64,000 bases of DNA from Poecilobothrus nobilitatus (GCA_947095535.1 OX352773.1:105787948-105851947), one strand, 5' to 3'. Positions 45,319 to 57,131 are shown, counted from the stretch's first letter. The notes: generated by a model from the letters alone, not told the origin. Numbers and translations are program-made.

Positions 45319-45561
45319 TTACTGATTTGTGGCGAATTCAAAATCACCACGTTCTTCGTTTAAATTTAATTGGCTTTCCTCATTTATGAGGAAATATTCA
45401 TTTTTTTCGATTTCCTCACGGAAATCATTATCTTCAAATACCCCAACTTTTTGATGCGGTATAAATATAATATTATTTAGGGTCTCGAAGACCCATTTTT
45501 TACCGTAAACGGTGTTTAACTTTTTAATTTTATTTATTTTATAGAGCCTGCTTGGCTCCAT
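45319..45561 (-). CDS. Small conserved ORF (unit 1), unknown function
   Basis: 80 residues: SRLYKINKIKKLNTVYGKKW, then TLNNIIFIPHQKVGVF and an acidic C-terminal tail. The first part resembles small ORFs of insect virus-like elements with an x-Y-x-I-x-x-I-K/R-x-x-x-T-x-Y/F-G motif, which could be an OB-fold-like nucleic-acid-binding protein (inference). It is open and the same in all three units. It lies convergent with the integrase and just downstream of the Q-rich ORF on the same strand. Confidence 0.5.
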   Translation of the reverse strand: MEPSRLYKINKIKKLNTVYGKKWVFETLNNIIFIPHQKVGVFEDNDFREEIEKNEYFLINEESQLNLNEERGDFEFATNQ

Positions 45562-45609
45562 ATCTTTAACTTTTAAAAATTTAAAAAATTTTTTTTTTTT
45601 TTAATTAAA

Positions 45610-45930
45610 TTATTCCACCAGTTTCCTTTTTCTGATGGGATTTGATGTTGCCTTACTCTGATAATCTTGTTGTTGGTGTAGTTGCTGTTGATGTTGCTGT
45701 TGTTGCGGTTGTTGCTGTTGTTGTGGTTGTTGCTGTTGTTATTGATGATGATGCTGTTGATGTAATTGTAATTGTTGTTGTTGTTGTTGATGAAGATGAG
45801 TTGAAACGTCAACTTCATTTTTCACCTTTCTCCTTTTCGCAGGAAGACGCACTGCTGTACTAGTAGTAGCAGTTGTAGCAGTTGCAGCCTCTTCTGCAGT
45901 CATGAAGAAGTTTAAATATTCCTGTGCCAT
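45610..45930 (-). pseudogene. Q-rich protein with basic motif (unit 1), one stop
   Basis: From ATG 45,930: AQEYLNFFMTAEEAATATT, a nuclear-localisation-like LPAKRRKVKNEVD, then Gln/His runs coded by CAA/CAG/CAT, an in-frame TAA at 45,739 that fits a CAA change, more Gln runs, and a basic end IRKRKLVE with stop at 45,610. The stop is shared by all three units, so it predates the amplification. Other frames of the repeat give poly-Asn or poly-Val ORFs that are not genes. The N-terminal part lies only 281 bases from the polymerase start on the other strand, so the two may share a promoter region. Confidence 0.5.
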
Positions 45931-46210
45931 ATCTTGCTTGTTTGAAATTAAACTGATATTTTTTGTATAAAATTCCGATGTATTTATACTAATTAAAATG
46001 TATTCAAGATAAATTTAGATTGGTTTTTGTTTTTCAATTCTTTCTATTTTAAGATAGTATTAAGATGGGATTCTAGTTAAACAACTATAATTTATTAAAG
46101 CGGCCTTTGCTATACAATGTAATTGTTCATTTAACAGAGTGAATCTGTATTAAAAATTTAATATTATTCTGTTATTCAAGCATTTAACATCTAAAATTCG
46201 TATAAAGAAA

Positions 46211-47974
46211 ATGTCGAAAAAAATTATTTTACAAAAGTTTCTTACCGAAACTATAACACCTTATATAATCGAAAGTGAAAATTCGACATTTGTTAAACGG
46301 TTTAATATGAACGGGCACAAAATAAAATTTGTAATTAAATCCGTACCTGACAATAGAGAACCAATTAGCTGGATTAAGGATGCTATACATCAAATAATCA
46401 ACATTGCTGTGAAAGATGTGAATTCCAGGGATCAGATTGGGTTAACATTTTGTGGAGAGAGCTTTGAACATCAAAGTCCTACGTATCTCAGTTTTAGATC
46501 CGCTCATAAACTAAAATTTAGCGACGTTTGGGATGTAATTTCTAATGTTTTCCAAAGTAATTCTGAAGGTAGTTATTTATAATACATTTTTGGCTTCATT
46601 TATTATAAACTATTTTTATTTTACGTCTACAGGTTTAAGTACAGACACTTTTTGTTTAACAGTTGCTCATGTTAAATTACCCGTTGGTAGAGGTAGAAGT
46701 AATAAATATTCAAATTTTGATGAGGAATGCTTAAAAAGGAGAGGAATAATAGCAATAAAAAATAGCGATAATTTATGTTTACGGCGTGCACTTGTTGTTT
46801 CAATAGCTAAAATTGAAAAATTTAATGATTATGAAAAAATTCGAAAAAATATAGGAAAACTTCAAACTTTAACAGCTTTAAAATTATTAGAAAAATCAAA
46901 AATAACAATTCCATCTGAAGGTTGCGGAATTCGTGAATTGAATCAATTTCAAAAATTTTTACACAAACACAAGATTGTTGTATATAAATATGGAACAAGG
47001 GGTGCAGAAATAATATTTGAAGGATTGAATAATGGGAAAAAAATTAAATTGTTATATCATAATAATCATTACAATGTAATAACCTGCCCTTGCTGTCAAA
47101 ACTCACCAGCTCGTTCACTTAATGTTAAAAATATTTTATGTATGCAGTGTAATCGAACATTTCGTGGTCAAACATGTTTTGAAAGCCATAAGGCTTCCAG
47201 TTCAAAAAATAGAAGCATCTGTTAAGAAATTAGAAAATGCAAATCTTGTTTTAAAGTTCATAAAAGCAGTAGGACTCATATATGTGGAGAATATTTTTGT
47301 AAGATTTGCGATAATCATGTTCCTGAAAACCATAAATGCTTCATTCAGCAAGACAAAACAAAAGTAAATTTTGAAAATTGCATTTACGTATTTTATGATT
47401 TAGAAACAAGACAAGAAGAAATTAGCTCTACAAAAATAAAAGAACATGTTCCAAGTTTATGTGTGGCTCAGCTAAGATGCTTTAAATGTATTAACATTGA
47501 TTTTCTAAACTTCTGTGGAAAATGTAAATTAAGAGAGAGAATTTTTAAAACGAAAAATGTGATAGAGGATTCCATGGAATTTATTTTAAAATTAAGAAAG
47601 GAATTCAAAAAGATTGTCATAATTGCTCATAATGGTCAGGCGTTTGACCATCAATTTATTCTGAATTATATACTCAATAAAACTGTACTTGAACCAAAGT
47701 TAATTATGCGAGGTACAAAAATTATTGTTATGATAATTGATAATATTAAATTTATAGATTCTATGAAATACTTTCCTATGGCCTTGGCAAAATTACCAAA
47801 AGCTTTTAATTTATCAATCAATTTGAAAAAGGGTTATTTTCCGCATCTATTTAATAAATTGGAAAATGAAAATTACATTGGCCCACTTCCAGCAATTAAA
47901 TACTATAAATCTAATACAATGAAAGCAGATGAGCGTAATGAATTTTTAATGTTGATTTTATTTTATTTAATCAA
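46211..47974 (+). pseudogene. POLB: DNA polymerase B, 5' part, unit 1
   Basis: Protein-primed replicative polymerase, N-terminal and exonuclease region. Exon 1 (46211-46568) is followed by a 64-bp GT-AG intron (46,569-46,632) and exon 2, which continues in frame (LSTDTFCLTVAHVKLPVGRG). A cysteine/histidine-rich segment follows (CPCCQNSP, CMQCNRTFRGQTCFESHK), then a frame break near 47,200 shared by all units. A further base loss at 47,241 (GCAAATC against GCAAAATC in unit 2) breaks this unit again. Exo I is VFYDLETRQEE (about 47,390-47,420) and Exo II is IIAHNGQAFDHQFILNY (about 47,620-47,670). It ends at the unit junction in a piece of NLR-A tail. Confidence 0.85.
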
Positions 47975-48603
47975 GATCAAGGCAAGGAATTTTTTAATTT
48001 ACAATTTCAAAATTATATGAAAGAAAAATCAATCAATCATTATCACACATTTAGCGTATTAAAAGCATCAATTGTTGAACGATTTAACCGTACATTGAAA
48101 AATTCTATGTGGAAAAAATTTAGTTTAAACGGGAAATATTAATGGTTTCTTATTATACGATCATTAATAAAATAATATAATTCAATAAAACATAGCACAA
48201 CAAAACTTCCTCCTGAAAAAATTAAAAAAAAACGAAAAAAATATACTGCGGAATATATGTACTGAGCCTAAAATTTTTCAAAAAAGTAAATATAAAACTG
48301 GAAATTTTGTAAGAATAAGTAAACATAAAGGTCATTTCGAAAAAGGTTATCAACCGAATTGGTCAACTGAAGTATTTAAGATTGATAAAATCAATAATAC
48401 TTATCCTGTTACATATCAATTATCGGACTATACTGATACGCCAATTTCTGGGGGTTTTTATCAAGCTGAGCTACCTGTAAAATACCCAGATACTTATCTT
48501 GTAGAAAAAATTCTTAAAAAGCAAGAGAAATAGAGTTTTTGTTAAATGGCTAGGTTTTGATGACATACATAATACTTGGATAAATTCAACAAATATTGTT
48601 TAA
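47975..48603 (+). pseudogene. Integrase 3' end, duplicated copy (unit 2)
   Basis: Starts in the middle of the second catalytic motif (DQGKEF without its upstream part) and carries the Glu motif ERFNRT, the SH3-like segment and the chromodomain end. It has the same stop after the G-K-Y residues as unit 1. It cannot be functional without the N-terminal half. Confidence 0.85.
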
Positions 48604-48795
48604 TATCTGTAAAATAAAACTCTAATAAGCACCTGAAAATAAAACTTCAAAACATCTGAAAAATAAAATAAAATCTTAACCTCTGAAAAATCAAATAAAA
48701 TCTTAACATCTGAAAAATGAAAATAAAATTAAAACAGTAGAAAATATGTTTGGAATAAATTTTTTTTTATTCTATATAAAGTTAGTCTAAAACTA

Positions 48796-49038
48796 TTACT
48801 GATTTGTGGCGAATTCAAAATCACCACGTTCTTCGTTTAAATTTAATTGGCTTTCCTCATTTATGAGGAAATATTCATTTTTTTCGATTTCCTCACGGAA
48901 ATCATTATCTTCAAATACCCCAACTTTTTGATGCGGTATAAATATAATATTATTTAGGGTCTCGAAGACCCATTTTTTACCGTAAACGGTGTTTAACTTT
49001 TTAATTTTATTTATTTTATAGAGCCTGCTTGGCTCCAT
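48796..49038 (-). CDS. Small conserved ORF (unit 2)
   Basis: Second copy of the 80-residue ORF at 45,319-45,561, with an identical translation. Confidence 0.5.
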   Translation of the reverse strand: MEPSRLYKINKIKKLNTVYGKKWVFETLNNIIFIPHQKVGVFEDNDFREEIEKNEYFLINEESQLNLNEERGDFEFATNQ

Positions 49039-49086
49039 ATCTTTAACTTTTAAAAATTTAAAAAAATTTTTTTTTTTTTAATTAAA

Positions 49087-49395
49087 TTATTCCACCAGTT
49101 TCCTTTTTCTGATGGGATTTGATGTTGCCTTACTCTGATAATCTTGTTGTTGCTGTAGTTGCTGTTGATGTTGCTGTTGTTGCGGTTGTTGCTGTTGTTG
49201 TGGTTGTTGCTGTTGTTATTGATGATGATGCTGTTGATGTAATTGTTGTTGTTGATGAAGATGAGTTGAAACGTCAACTTCATTTTTCACCTTTCTCCTT
49301 TTCGCAGGAAGACGCACTGCTGTACTAGTAGTAGCAGTTGTAGCAGTTGCAGCCTCTTCTGCAGTCATGAAGAAGTTTAAATATTCCTGTGCCAT
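49087..49395 (-). pseudogene. Q-rich protein (unit 2)
   Basis: Second copy of the Q-rich ORF, with the shortest CAA/CAG run of the three units and the same internal TAA. Confidence 0.5.
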
Positions 49396-49675
49396 ATCTT
49401 GCTTGTTTGAAATTAAACTGATATTTTTTGTATAAAATTCCGATGTATTTATACTAATTAAAATGTATTGAAGATAAATTTAGATTGGTTTTTGTTTTTC
49501 AATTCTTTCTATTTTAAGATAGTATTAAGATGGAATTCTAGTTAAACAACTATAATTTATTAAAGCGGCCTTTGCTATACAATGTAATTGTTCATTTAAC
49601 AGAGTGAATCTGTATTAAAAATTTAATATTATTCTGTTATTCAAGCATTTAACATCTAAAATTCGTATAAAGAAA

Positions 49676-51441
49676 ATGTCGAAAAAAAATTATTTTACAA
49701 AAGTTTCTTACCGAAACTATAACACCTTATATAATCGAAAGTGAAAATTCGACATTTGTTAAACGGTTTAATATGAGCGGGCACAAAATAAAATTTGTAA
49801 TTAAATCCGTACCTGACAATAGAGAACCAATTAGCTGGATTAAGGATGCTATACATCAAATAATCAACATTGCTGTGAAAGATATGAATTCCAGGGATCA
49901 GATTGGGTTAACATTTTGTGGAGAGAGCTTTGAACATCAAAGTCCTACGTATCTCAGTTTTAGATCCGCTCATAAACTAAAATTTAGCGACGTTTGGGAT
50001 GTAATTTCTAATGTTTTCCAAAGTAATTCTGAAGGTAGTTATTTATAATACATTTTTGGCTTCATTTATTATAAACTATTTTTATTTTACGTCTACAGGT
50101 TTAAGTACAGACACTTTTTGTTTAACAGTTGCCCATGTTAAATTACCCGTTGGTAGAGGTAGAAGTAATAAATATTCAAATTTTGATGAGGAGTGCTTAA
50201 AAAGGAGAGGAATAATAGCAATAAAAAATAGCGATAATTTATGTTTACGGCGTGCACTTGTTGTTTCAATAGCTAAAATTGAAAAATTTAATGATTATGA
50301 AAAAATTCGAAAAAATATAGGAAAACTTCAAACTTTAACAGCTTTAAAATTATTAGAAAAATCAAAAATAACAATTCCATCTGAAGGTTGCGGAATTCGT
50401 GAATTGAATCAATTTCAAAAATTTTTACACAAACACAAGATTGTTGTATATAAATATGGAACAAGGGGTGCAGAAATAATATTTGAAGGATTGAATAATG
50501 GGAAAAAAATTAAATTGTTATATCATAATAATCATTACAATGTAATAACCTGCCCTTGCTGTCAAAACTCACCAGCTCGTTCACTTAATGTTAAAAATAT
50601 TTTATGTATGCAGTGTAATCGAACATTTCGTGGTCAAACATGTTTTGAAAGCCATAAGGCTTCCAGTTCAAAAAATAGAAGCATCTGTTAAGAAATTAGA
50701 AAATGCAAAATCTTGTTTTAAAGTTCATAAAAGCAGTAGAACTCATATATGTGGAGAATATTTTTGTAAGATTTGCGATAATCATGTTCCTGAAAACCAT
50801 AAATGCTTCATTCAGCAAGACAAAACAAAAGTAAATTTTGAAAATTGCATTTACGTATTTTATGATTTAGAAACAAGACAAGAAGAAATTAGCTCTACAA
50901 AAATAAAAGAACATGTTCCAAGTTTATGTGTGGCTCAGCTAAGATGCTTTAAATGTATTAACATTGATTTTCTAAACTTCTGTGGAAAATGTAAATTAAG
51001 AGAGAGAATTTTTAAAACGAAAAATGTGATAGAGGATTCCATGGAATTTATTTTAAAATTAAGAAAGGAATTCAAAAAGATTGTCATAATTGCTCATAAT
51101 GGTCAGGCGTTTGACCATCAATTTATTCTGAATTATATACTCAATAAAACTGTACTTGAACCAAAGTTAATTATGCGAGGTACAAAAATTATTGTTATGA
51201 TAATTGATAATATTAAATTTATAGATTCTATGAAATACTTTCCTATGGCCTTGGCAAAATTACCAAAAGCTTTTAATTTATCAATCAATTTGAAAAAGGG
51301 TTATTTTCCGCATCTATTTAATAAATTGGAAAATGAAAATTACATTGGCCCACTTCCAGCAATTAAATACTATAAATCTAATACAATGAAAGCAGATGAG
51401 CGTAATGAATTTTTAATGTTGATTTTATTTTATTTAATCAA
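49676..51441 (+). pseudogene. POLB: DNA polymerase B, 5' part, unit 2
   Basis: Same structure as unit 1: exon 1, intron at 50,035-50,098 and exon 2. An extra A just after the ATG (GTCGAAAAAAAATT) shifts the first codons. In exchange, this unit keeps the run of four A at 50,706-50,709, so one frame is open from 50,588 to 51,487 (299 codons) and covers the Cys/His knuckle (HICGEYFCKICDNHVPENHK), Exo I (YDLETRQEE) and Exo II (AHNGQAFDHQF). Its last 15 codons come from duplicated integrase sequence. The break near 50,680 is shared with the other units. Confidence 0.85.
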
Positions 51442-52070
51442 GATCAAGGCAAGGAATTTTTTAATTTACAATTTCAAAATTATATGAAAGAAAAATCAAT
51501 CAATCATTATCACACATTTAGCGTATTAAAAGCATCAATTGTTGAACGATTTAACCGTACATTGAAAAATTCTATGTGGAAAAAATTTAGTTTAAACGGG
51601 AAATATTAATGGTTTCTTATTATACGATCATTAATAAAAGAATATAATTCAATAAAACATAGCACAACAAAACTTCCTCCTGAAAAAATTAAAAAAAAAC
51701 GAAAAAAATATACTGCGGAATATATGTACTGAGCCTAAAATTTTTCAAAAAAGTAAATATAAAACTGGAAATTTTGTAAGAATAAGTAAACATAAAGGTC
51801 ATTTCGAAAAAGGTTATCAACCGAATTGGTCAACTGAAGTATTTAAGATTGATAAAATCAATAATACTTATCCTGTTACATATCAATTATCGGACTATAC
51901 TGATACGCCAATTTCTGGGGGTTTTTATCAAGCTGAGCTACCTGTAAAATACCCAGATACTTATCTTGTAGAAAAAATTCTTAAAAAGCAAGAGAAATAG
52001 AGTTTTTGTTAAATGGCTAGGTTTTGATGACATACATAATACTTGGATAAATTCAACAAATATTGTTTAA
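51442..52070 (+). pseudogene. Integrase 3' end, duplicated copy (unit 3)
   Basis: Third copy of the integrase fragment, almost the same as that at 47,975-48,603, ending with the chromodomain at about 52,070. Confidence 0.85.
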
Positions 52071-52262
52071 TATCTGTAAAATAAAACTCTAATAAGCACC
52101 TGAAAATAAAACTTCAAAACATCTGAAAAATAAAATAAAATCTTAACCTCTGAAAAATCAAATAAAATCTTAACATCTGAAAAATGAAAATAAAATTAAA
52201 ACAGTAGAAAATATGTTTGGAATAAATTTTTTTTTATTCTATATAAAGTTAGTCTAAAACTA

Positions 52263-52505
52263 TTACTGATTTGTGGCGAATTCAAAATCACCACGTTCTT
52301 CGTTTAAATTTAATTGGCTTTCCTCATTTATGAGGAAATATTCATTTTTTTCGATTTCCTCACGGAAATCATTATCTTCAAATACCCCAACTTTTTGATG
52401 CGGTATAAATATAATATTATTTAGGGTCTCGAAGACCCATTTTTTACCGTAAACGGTGTTTAACTTTTTAATTTTATTTATTTTATAGAGCCTGCTTGGC
52501 TCCAT
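52263..52505 (-). CDS. Small conserved ORF (unit 3)
   Basis: Third copy of the 80-residue ORF, with an identical translation to units 1 and 2. Confidence 0.5.
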   Translation of the reverse strand: MEPSRLYKINKIKKLNTVYGKKWVFETLNNIIFIPHQKVGVFEDNDFREEIEKNEYFLINEESQLNLNEERGDFEFATNQ

Positions 52506-52553
52506 ATCTTTAACTTTTAAAAATTTAAAAAATTTTTTTTTTTTTTAATTAAA

Positions 52554-52708
52554 TTATTCCACCAGTTTCCTTTTTCTGATGGGATTTGATGTTGCCTTAC
52601 TCTGATAATCTTGTTGTTGCTGTAGTTGCTGTTGATGTTGCTGTTGTTGCGGTTGTTGCTGTTGTTGTGGTTGTTGCTGTTGTTATTGATGATGATGCTG
52701 TTGATGTA

Positions 52709-52739
<31 letters not shown>

Positions 52740-52880
52740 ATGAAGATGAGTTGAAACGTCAACTTCATTTTTCACCTTTCTCCTTTTCGCAGGAAGACGC
52801 ACTGCTGTACTAGTAGTAGCAGTTGTAGCAGTTGCAGCCTCTTCTGCAGTCATGAAGAAGTTTAAATATTCCTGTGCCAT
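52554..52880 (-). pseudogene. Q-rich protein (unit 3)
   Basis: Third copy of the Q-rich ORF, with the longest uninterrupted CAA run (nine units) and the same internal TAA. Confidence 0.5.
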
Positions 52881-53160
52881 ATCTTGCTTGTTTGAAATTA
52901 AACTGATATTTTTTGTATAAAATTCCGATGTATTTATACTAATTAAAATGTATTGAAGATAAATTTAGATTGGTTTTTGTTTTTCAATTCTTTCTATTTT
53001 AAGATAGTATTAAGATGGAATTCTAGTTAAACAACTATAATTTATTAAAGCAGCCTTTGCTATACAATGTAATTGTTCATTTAACAGAGTGAATCTGTAT
53101 TAAAAATTTAATATTATTCTGTTATTCAAGCATTTAACATCTAAAATTCGTATAAAGAAA

Positions 53161-54602
53161 ATGTCGAAAAAAATTATTTTACAAAAGTTTCTTACCGAAA
53201 CTATAACACCTTATATAATCGAAAGTGAAAATTCGACATTTGTTAAACGGTTTAATATGAGCGGGCACAAAATAAAATTTGTAATTAAATCCGTACCTGA
53301 CAATAGAGAACCAATTAGCTGGATTAAGGATGCTATACATCAAATAATCAACATTGCTGTGAAAGATATGAATTCCAGGGATCAGATTGGGTTAACATTT
53401 TGTGGAGAGAGCTTTGAACATCAAAGTCCTACGTATCTCAGTTTTAGATCCGCTCATAAACTAAAATTTAGCGACGTTTGGGATGTAATTTCTAATGTTT
53501 TCCAAAGTAATTCTGAAGGTAGTTATTTATAATACATTTTTGGCTTCATTTATTATAAACTATTTTTATTTTACGTCTACAGGTTTAAGTACAGACACTT
53601 TTTGTTTAACAGTTGCCCATGTTAAATTACCCGTTGGTAGAGGTAGAAGTAATAAATATTCAAATTTTGATGAGGAATGCTTAAAAAGGAGAGGAATAAT
53701 AGCAATAAAAAATAGCGATAATTTATGTTTACGGCGTGCACTTGTTGTTTCAATAGCTAAAATTGAAAAATTTAATGATTATGAAAAAATTCGAAAAAAT
53801 ATAGGAAAACTTCAAACTTTAACAGCTTTAAAATTATTAGAAAAATCAAAAATAACAATTCCATCATCTGTTAAGAAATTAGAAAATGCAAATCTTGTTT
53901 TAAAGTTCATAAAAGCAGTAGGACTCATATATGTGGAGAATATTTTTGTAAGATTTGCGATAATCATGTTCCTGAAAACCATAAATGCTTCATTCAGCAA
54001 GACAAAACAAAAGTAAATTTTGAAAATTGCATTTACGTATTTTATGATTTAGAAACAAGACAAGAAGAAATTAGCTCTACAAAAATAAAAGAACATGTTC
54101 CAAGTTTATGTGTGGCTCAGCTAAGATGCTTTAAATGTATTAACATTGATTTTCTAAACTTCTGTGGAAAATGTAAATTAAGAGAGAGAATTTTTAAAAC
54201 GAAAAATGTGATAGAGGATTCCATGGAATTTACTTTAAAAATTAAGAAAGGAATTCAAAAAGATTGTCATAATTGCTCATAATGGTCATGCGTTTGACCA
54301 TCAATTTATTCTGAATTATATACTCAATAAAACTGTACTTGAACCAAAGTTAATTATGCGAGGTACAAAAATTATTGTTATGATAATAGATAATATTAAA
54401 TTTATAGATTCTATAAATTACTTTCCTATGGCCTTGGCAAAATTACCAAAAGCTTTTAATTTATCAATCAATTTGAAAAAGGGTTATTTTCCGCATCTAT
54501 TTAATAAATTGGAAAATGAAAATTACATTGGCCCACTTCCAGCAATTAAATACTATAAATCTAATACAATGAAAGCAGATGAGCGTAATGAATTTTTAAT
54601 GT
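53161..54602 (+). pseudogene. POLB: DNA polymerase B, 5' part, unit 3 (the original flank of NLR-A)
   Basis: Exon 1 is 53161-53518 and the intron 53,519-53,582. A 301-bp deletion at 53,864/53,865 removes the first Cys-rich segment. A base gain near 54,240 (TTTAAAAATTAAG) shifts the frame before Exo II, which reads AHNGHAFDHQF. This unit abuts NLR-A at 54,603. Its reading frame would continue across the insertion into the polymerase sequence at 57,136 onward, showing that NLR-A landed within the coding region. Confidence 0.85.
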
Positions 54603-57129
54603 TGATTTTATTTTATTTATTTATTTAGAACCAAAGCAAGGTCGTTACAAAAATTCTTAAAGTTAAACTTAAAATTAATATTACACAATACAATGCAAAA
54701 AAAAAAAAAGTACATTATTTTGCTGACTTAATACTACAAAAAAAAAATTACAATTTATTTTTAGTTTTTTCTTTTGTTTTCTCTCCTTTTTTTCTTCTTT
54801 TACATTTTTTTTTTTTTAAATACATTTAAAAATTATAATGTATGAATTATGAATCATTCAGAGCAATATAAAGAAGCTAAGTTATGCCTTTAGCTTAGTC
54901 TTACTATTAAAAAAAAAAGATGTAAGATGATACAATAAATTTTTTGTACTTTGTTAAAATTAAATTAATTATGATAGGTACAATAAAGACAAAAGTTATT
55001 TTTATTTTATGTATGTAAAATGAGTCAATGCTTTTAATATGGTTTTTTTTTTTTTTTTTGTTATACTTATGCTAAATTTTTATTACTTTGAGTTTATAGT
55101 TAGTTAATTATGTAAAAAAAAAAAAAAAAAACAAAAACAAAGGAAATATTATTGTTAATAAATTATGTCATTTAGAAATAAATTATGTCAATGTTTTACG
55201 ATTGTTTAAGAATGTTGTGTAATTTAGATTTGTAAGCATTTTTTGAAATTGTGTCACAGAAAATGTTGTCGAATCGATTAAATAATATGCAGCACCTGTT
55301 TGTGGGTTCGTTTTTCTCATATTCAGTTCTATGTGTTGTTTCAATTAAGAATTTGGTATATCTTGTGGGCCTGACATTATTGTTGACTTTGATTTTATCT
55401 TTAATAAATTTGACGTTAATCTTATTGGATAAGACATCAAATGTAAAGCAGTTAGATAGTAAGATTCTACGGGGACTTAAACTAAGTAAATTGACTAACT
55501 GTAGCCTCTCATTGTATGATGGAAGGTTATAAAAGTCTCTGGGATTATGTAGATGTCTTAAAGCAAAGAAGAGGAACTGCTTCTGGATTGATTCAATTCT
55601 TGTACTATGAATAAGAAAGGCTGGATTCCAGATAATGCTACCGTATTCTAAAACTGAGCGTACAAGTGAGCAATATAAAGTTATTGTTACCCAGATATTG
55701 TTAAATTCTCTTGCTCTTCTTTTGATAAAACCTAGCATTTTGTTAGCTTTTGATAACATTGATTCATAGTGAAGATTATAATTCAGTTTGTTATCCAAAA
55801 TCATTCCCAAATCTGTAATATGATTCACACATTCTAGGTTGCAGTTTTGTATGGAATAATTATGCATCAATTTGGATCTTTTCCGTGAAAAGGTCATAGT
55901 ATAGCATTTACTAATGTTGAGATCTAGCATGTTGTCACAGCACCATTTTTCTAAGCACTTAAATTTTGATTGAAGAAAACAGCAATTGGTACCATTCTTA
56001 ATTACGTGATACAACTTAAGATCATCAGCATAAGTAAGGTGGGCAACGCCTGATAAGAAATTCGAAAGATCACTTATATATATATTGAATAAAAGTGGTC
56101 CTAAGTGACTGCCTTGGGGTACCCCAGAGTAGACAGAAATGGGCTTAGATATAGTACCTTGAAATCTAACAAATTGTACTCTTTCAGTGACATATGACTT
56201 AATCCATTTTAATATGGAGCCACTGAATCCTAGCTTTGCCAGTTTATCTTTTAGTATATCATGATTTATTCGGTCAAATGCTTTACTAAAATCTGTATAT
56301 ATTGCGTCTACCTGAAGACCTTTTTCAATAGAAGATAATATATCTGATGTGAAAACCATCAGGTTGGTGGTGGTTGAACGACCTTTTCTAAAACCATGTT
56401 GTTCTTGATTAAGATAAGGATCTATTATAGGTGTAATTTTATCAGTAACAAGTTTTTCAAATAGTTTGGGTATAGTCGACTGAATTGCTATACCTCTGTA
56501 ATTGTCTATTAATGCTTTGTCACCTTTTTTGTGAATCGGAATCAGGTATGAGGTTTTTCAAAATTGTGGGAAAGTACCTGACATAAGGGATCTGTTAAAA
56601 ATTAATGTAAGTGGGACAGTTAAATTATGACTACAGTTATGTAAAAAAATAGGTGGAAGAAGATCAGGACCAGATCCTTTTTTAATATCTAAACTACTAA
56701 TTTCTGAATAAACATCTTCTAATGATAAGTTTAAATTTTGAATGAGAGGAATAGTGTTATTTAAGGTCTGGAAATTCACGTTTCCCTGTGCCCTGTTTGC
56801 GACTGACGGTACACGTTTTGGAATTTGTGTGCAAAACAATTGCAAATTTCATCAGGGCAGGATGAGACTTCACCATCTAAGGACATAGAGTTTGGGTAAC
56901 CTGACGACTTACGTTTTGTATTAACAAATTCAAAAAATTTTCTAGGGTTACTTAAAATGGAGTTACCAATATTTTGAACGTAATTATCGTACGATGCAAT
57001 GCATTTTATTTTAAATTCATCAGCCAATTTTTTATACTCATTAATAGTTTCGGAACTTGGATCAACTGATGATTTCATAATTTTATATAATTTATTTCTA
57101 CGATTACGTAAAGATCTGAGTTCCCTATC
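54603..57129 (-). mobile_element. NLR-A copy 2, antisense insertion in the polymerase gene
   Basis: A 5'-truncated NLR-A whose 3' tail lies at the left (ATTTTATTTTATTTATTTATTTAG begins it) and whose truncated 5' end lies in the endonuclease-RT linker at 57,129. It is flanked by TAATGT on both sides (54,597-54,602 and 57,130-57,135), a likely short target duplication. It is very similar to copy 1 at 5.2-7.64 kb but lacks the two deletions of that copy. Part of it is duplicated at 58,865-60,489. Confidence 0.9.
55196..57078 (-). pseudogene. NLR-A copy 2 reverse transcriptase
   Basis: 55196-56359 encodes motif A (AIYTDFSKAFDRINHD), YSGVPQGSHLGPLLFNIYIS, LTYADDLKLYH and the whole C-terminal domain. 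56558-57078 encodes the linker and fingers (KKGSGPDLLPPIFLHN). A base change near 56,560 (TTTTTCAAAATTG, where the duplicate has TTTTCCAAAATTG) makes a stop between them. Otherwise the RT is well preserved. Confidence 0.9.
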
Positions 57130-57131
57130 TA

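Larger units (their letters stand above)
44494..54625 (+). repeat. Triplicated 3.47-kb segment: integrase 3' end to polymerase 5' part
   Basis: Unit 1 is 44,494-47,974 (3,481 bp), unit 2 is 47,975-51,441 (3,467 bp), unit 3 is 51,442 to about 54,602, then NLR-A. Each begins GATCAAGGCAAGGAATTTT (inside the integrase). Units 1 and 2 end in GTTGATTTTATTTTATTTAA, which carries a piece of the NLR-A tail, so the amplification is younger than the NLR-A insertion. Units differ by a few bases per kb, by CAA repeat number, and by a 301-bp deletion in unit 3. Confidence 0.95.

Noticed and set aside
45573..45863. Poly-Asn and poly-Val ORFs over the CAA repeat in each unit
   Set aside because: Other-frame readings of the Q-rich repeat.
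55251..55532. Plus-strand ORF over the end of NLR-A copy 2 (also 6,719-6,964 minus)
   Set aside because: Antisense shadow of the RT C-terminal domain.
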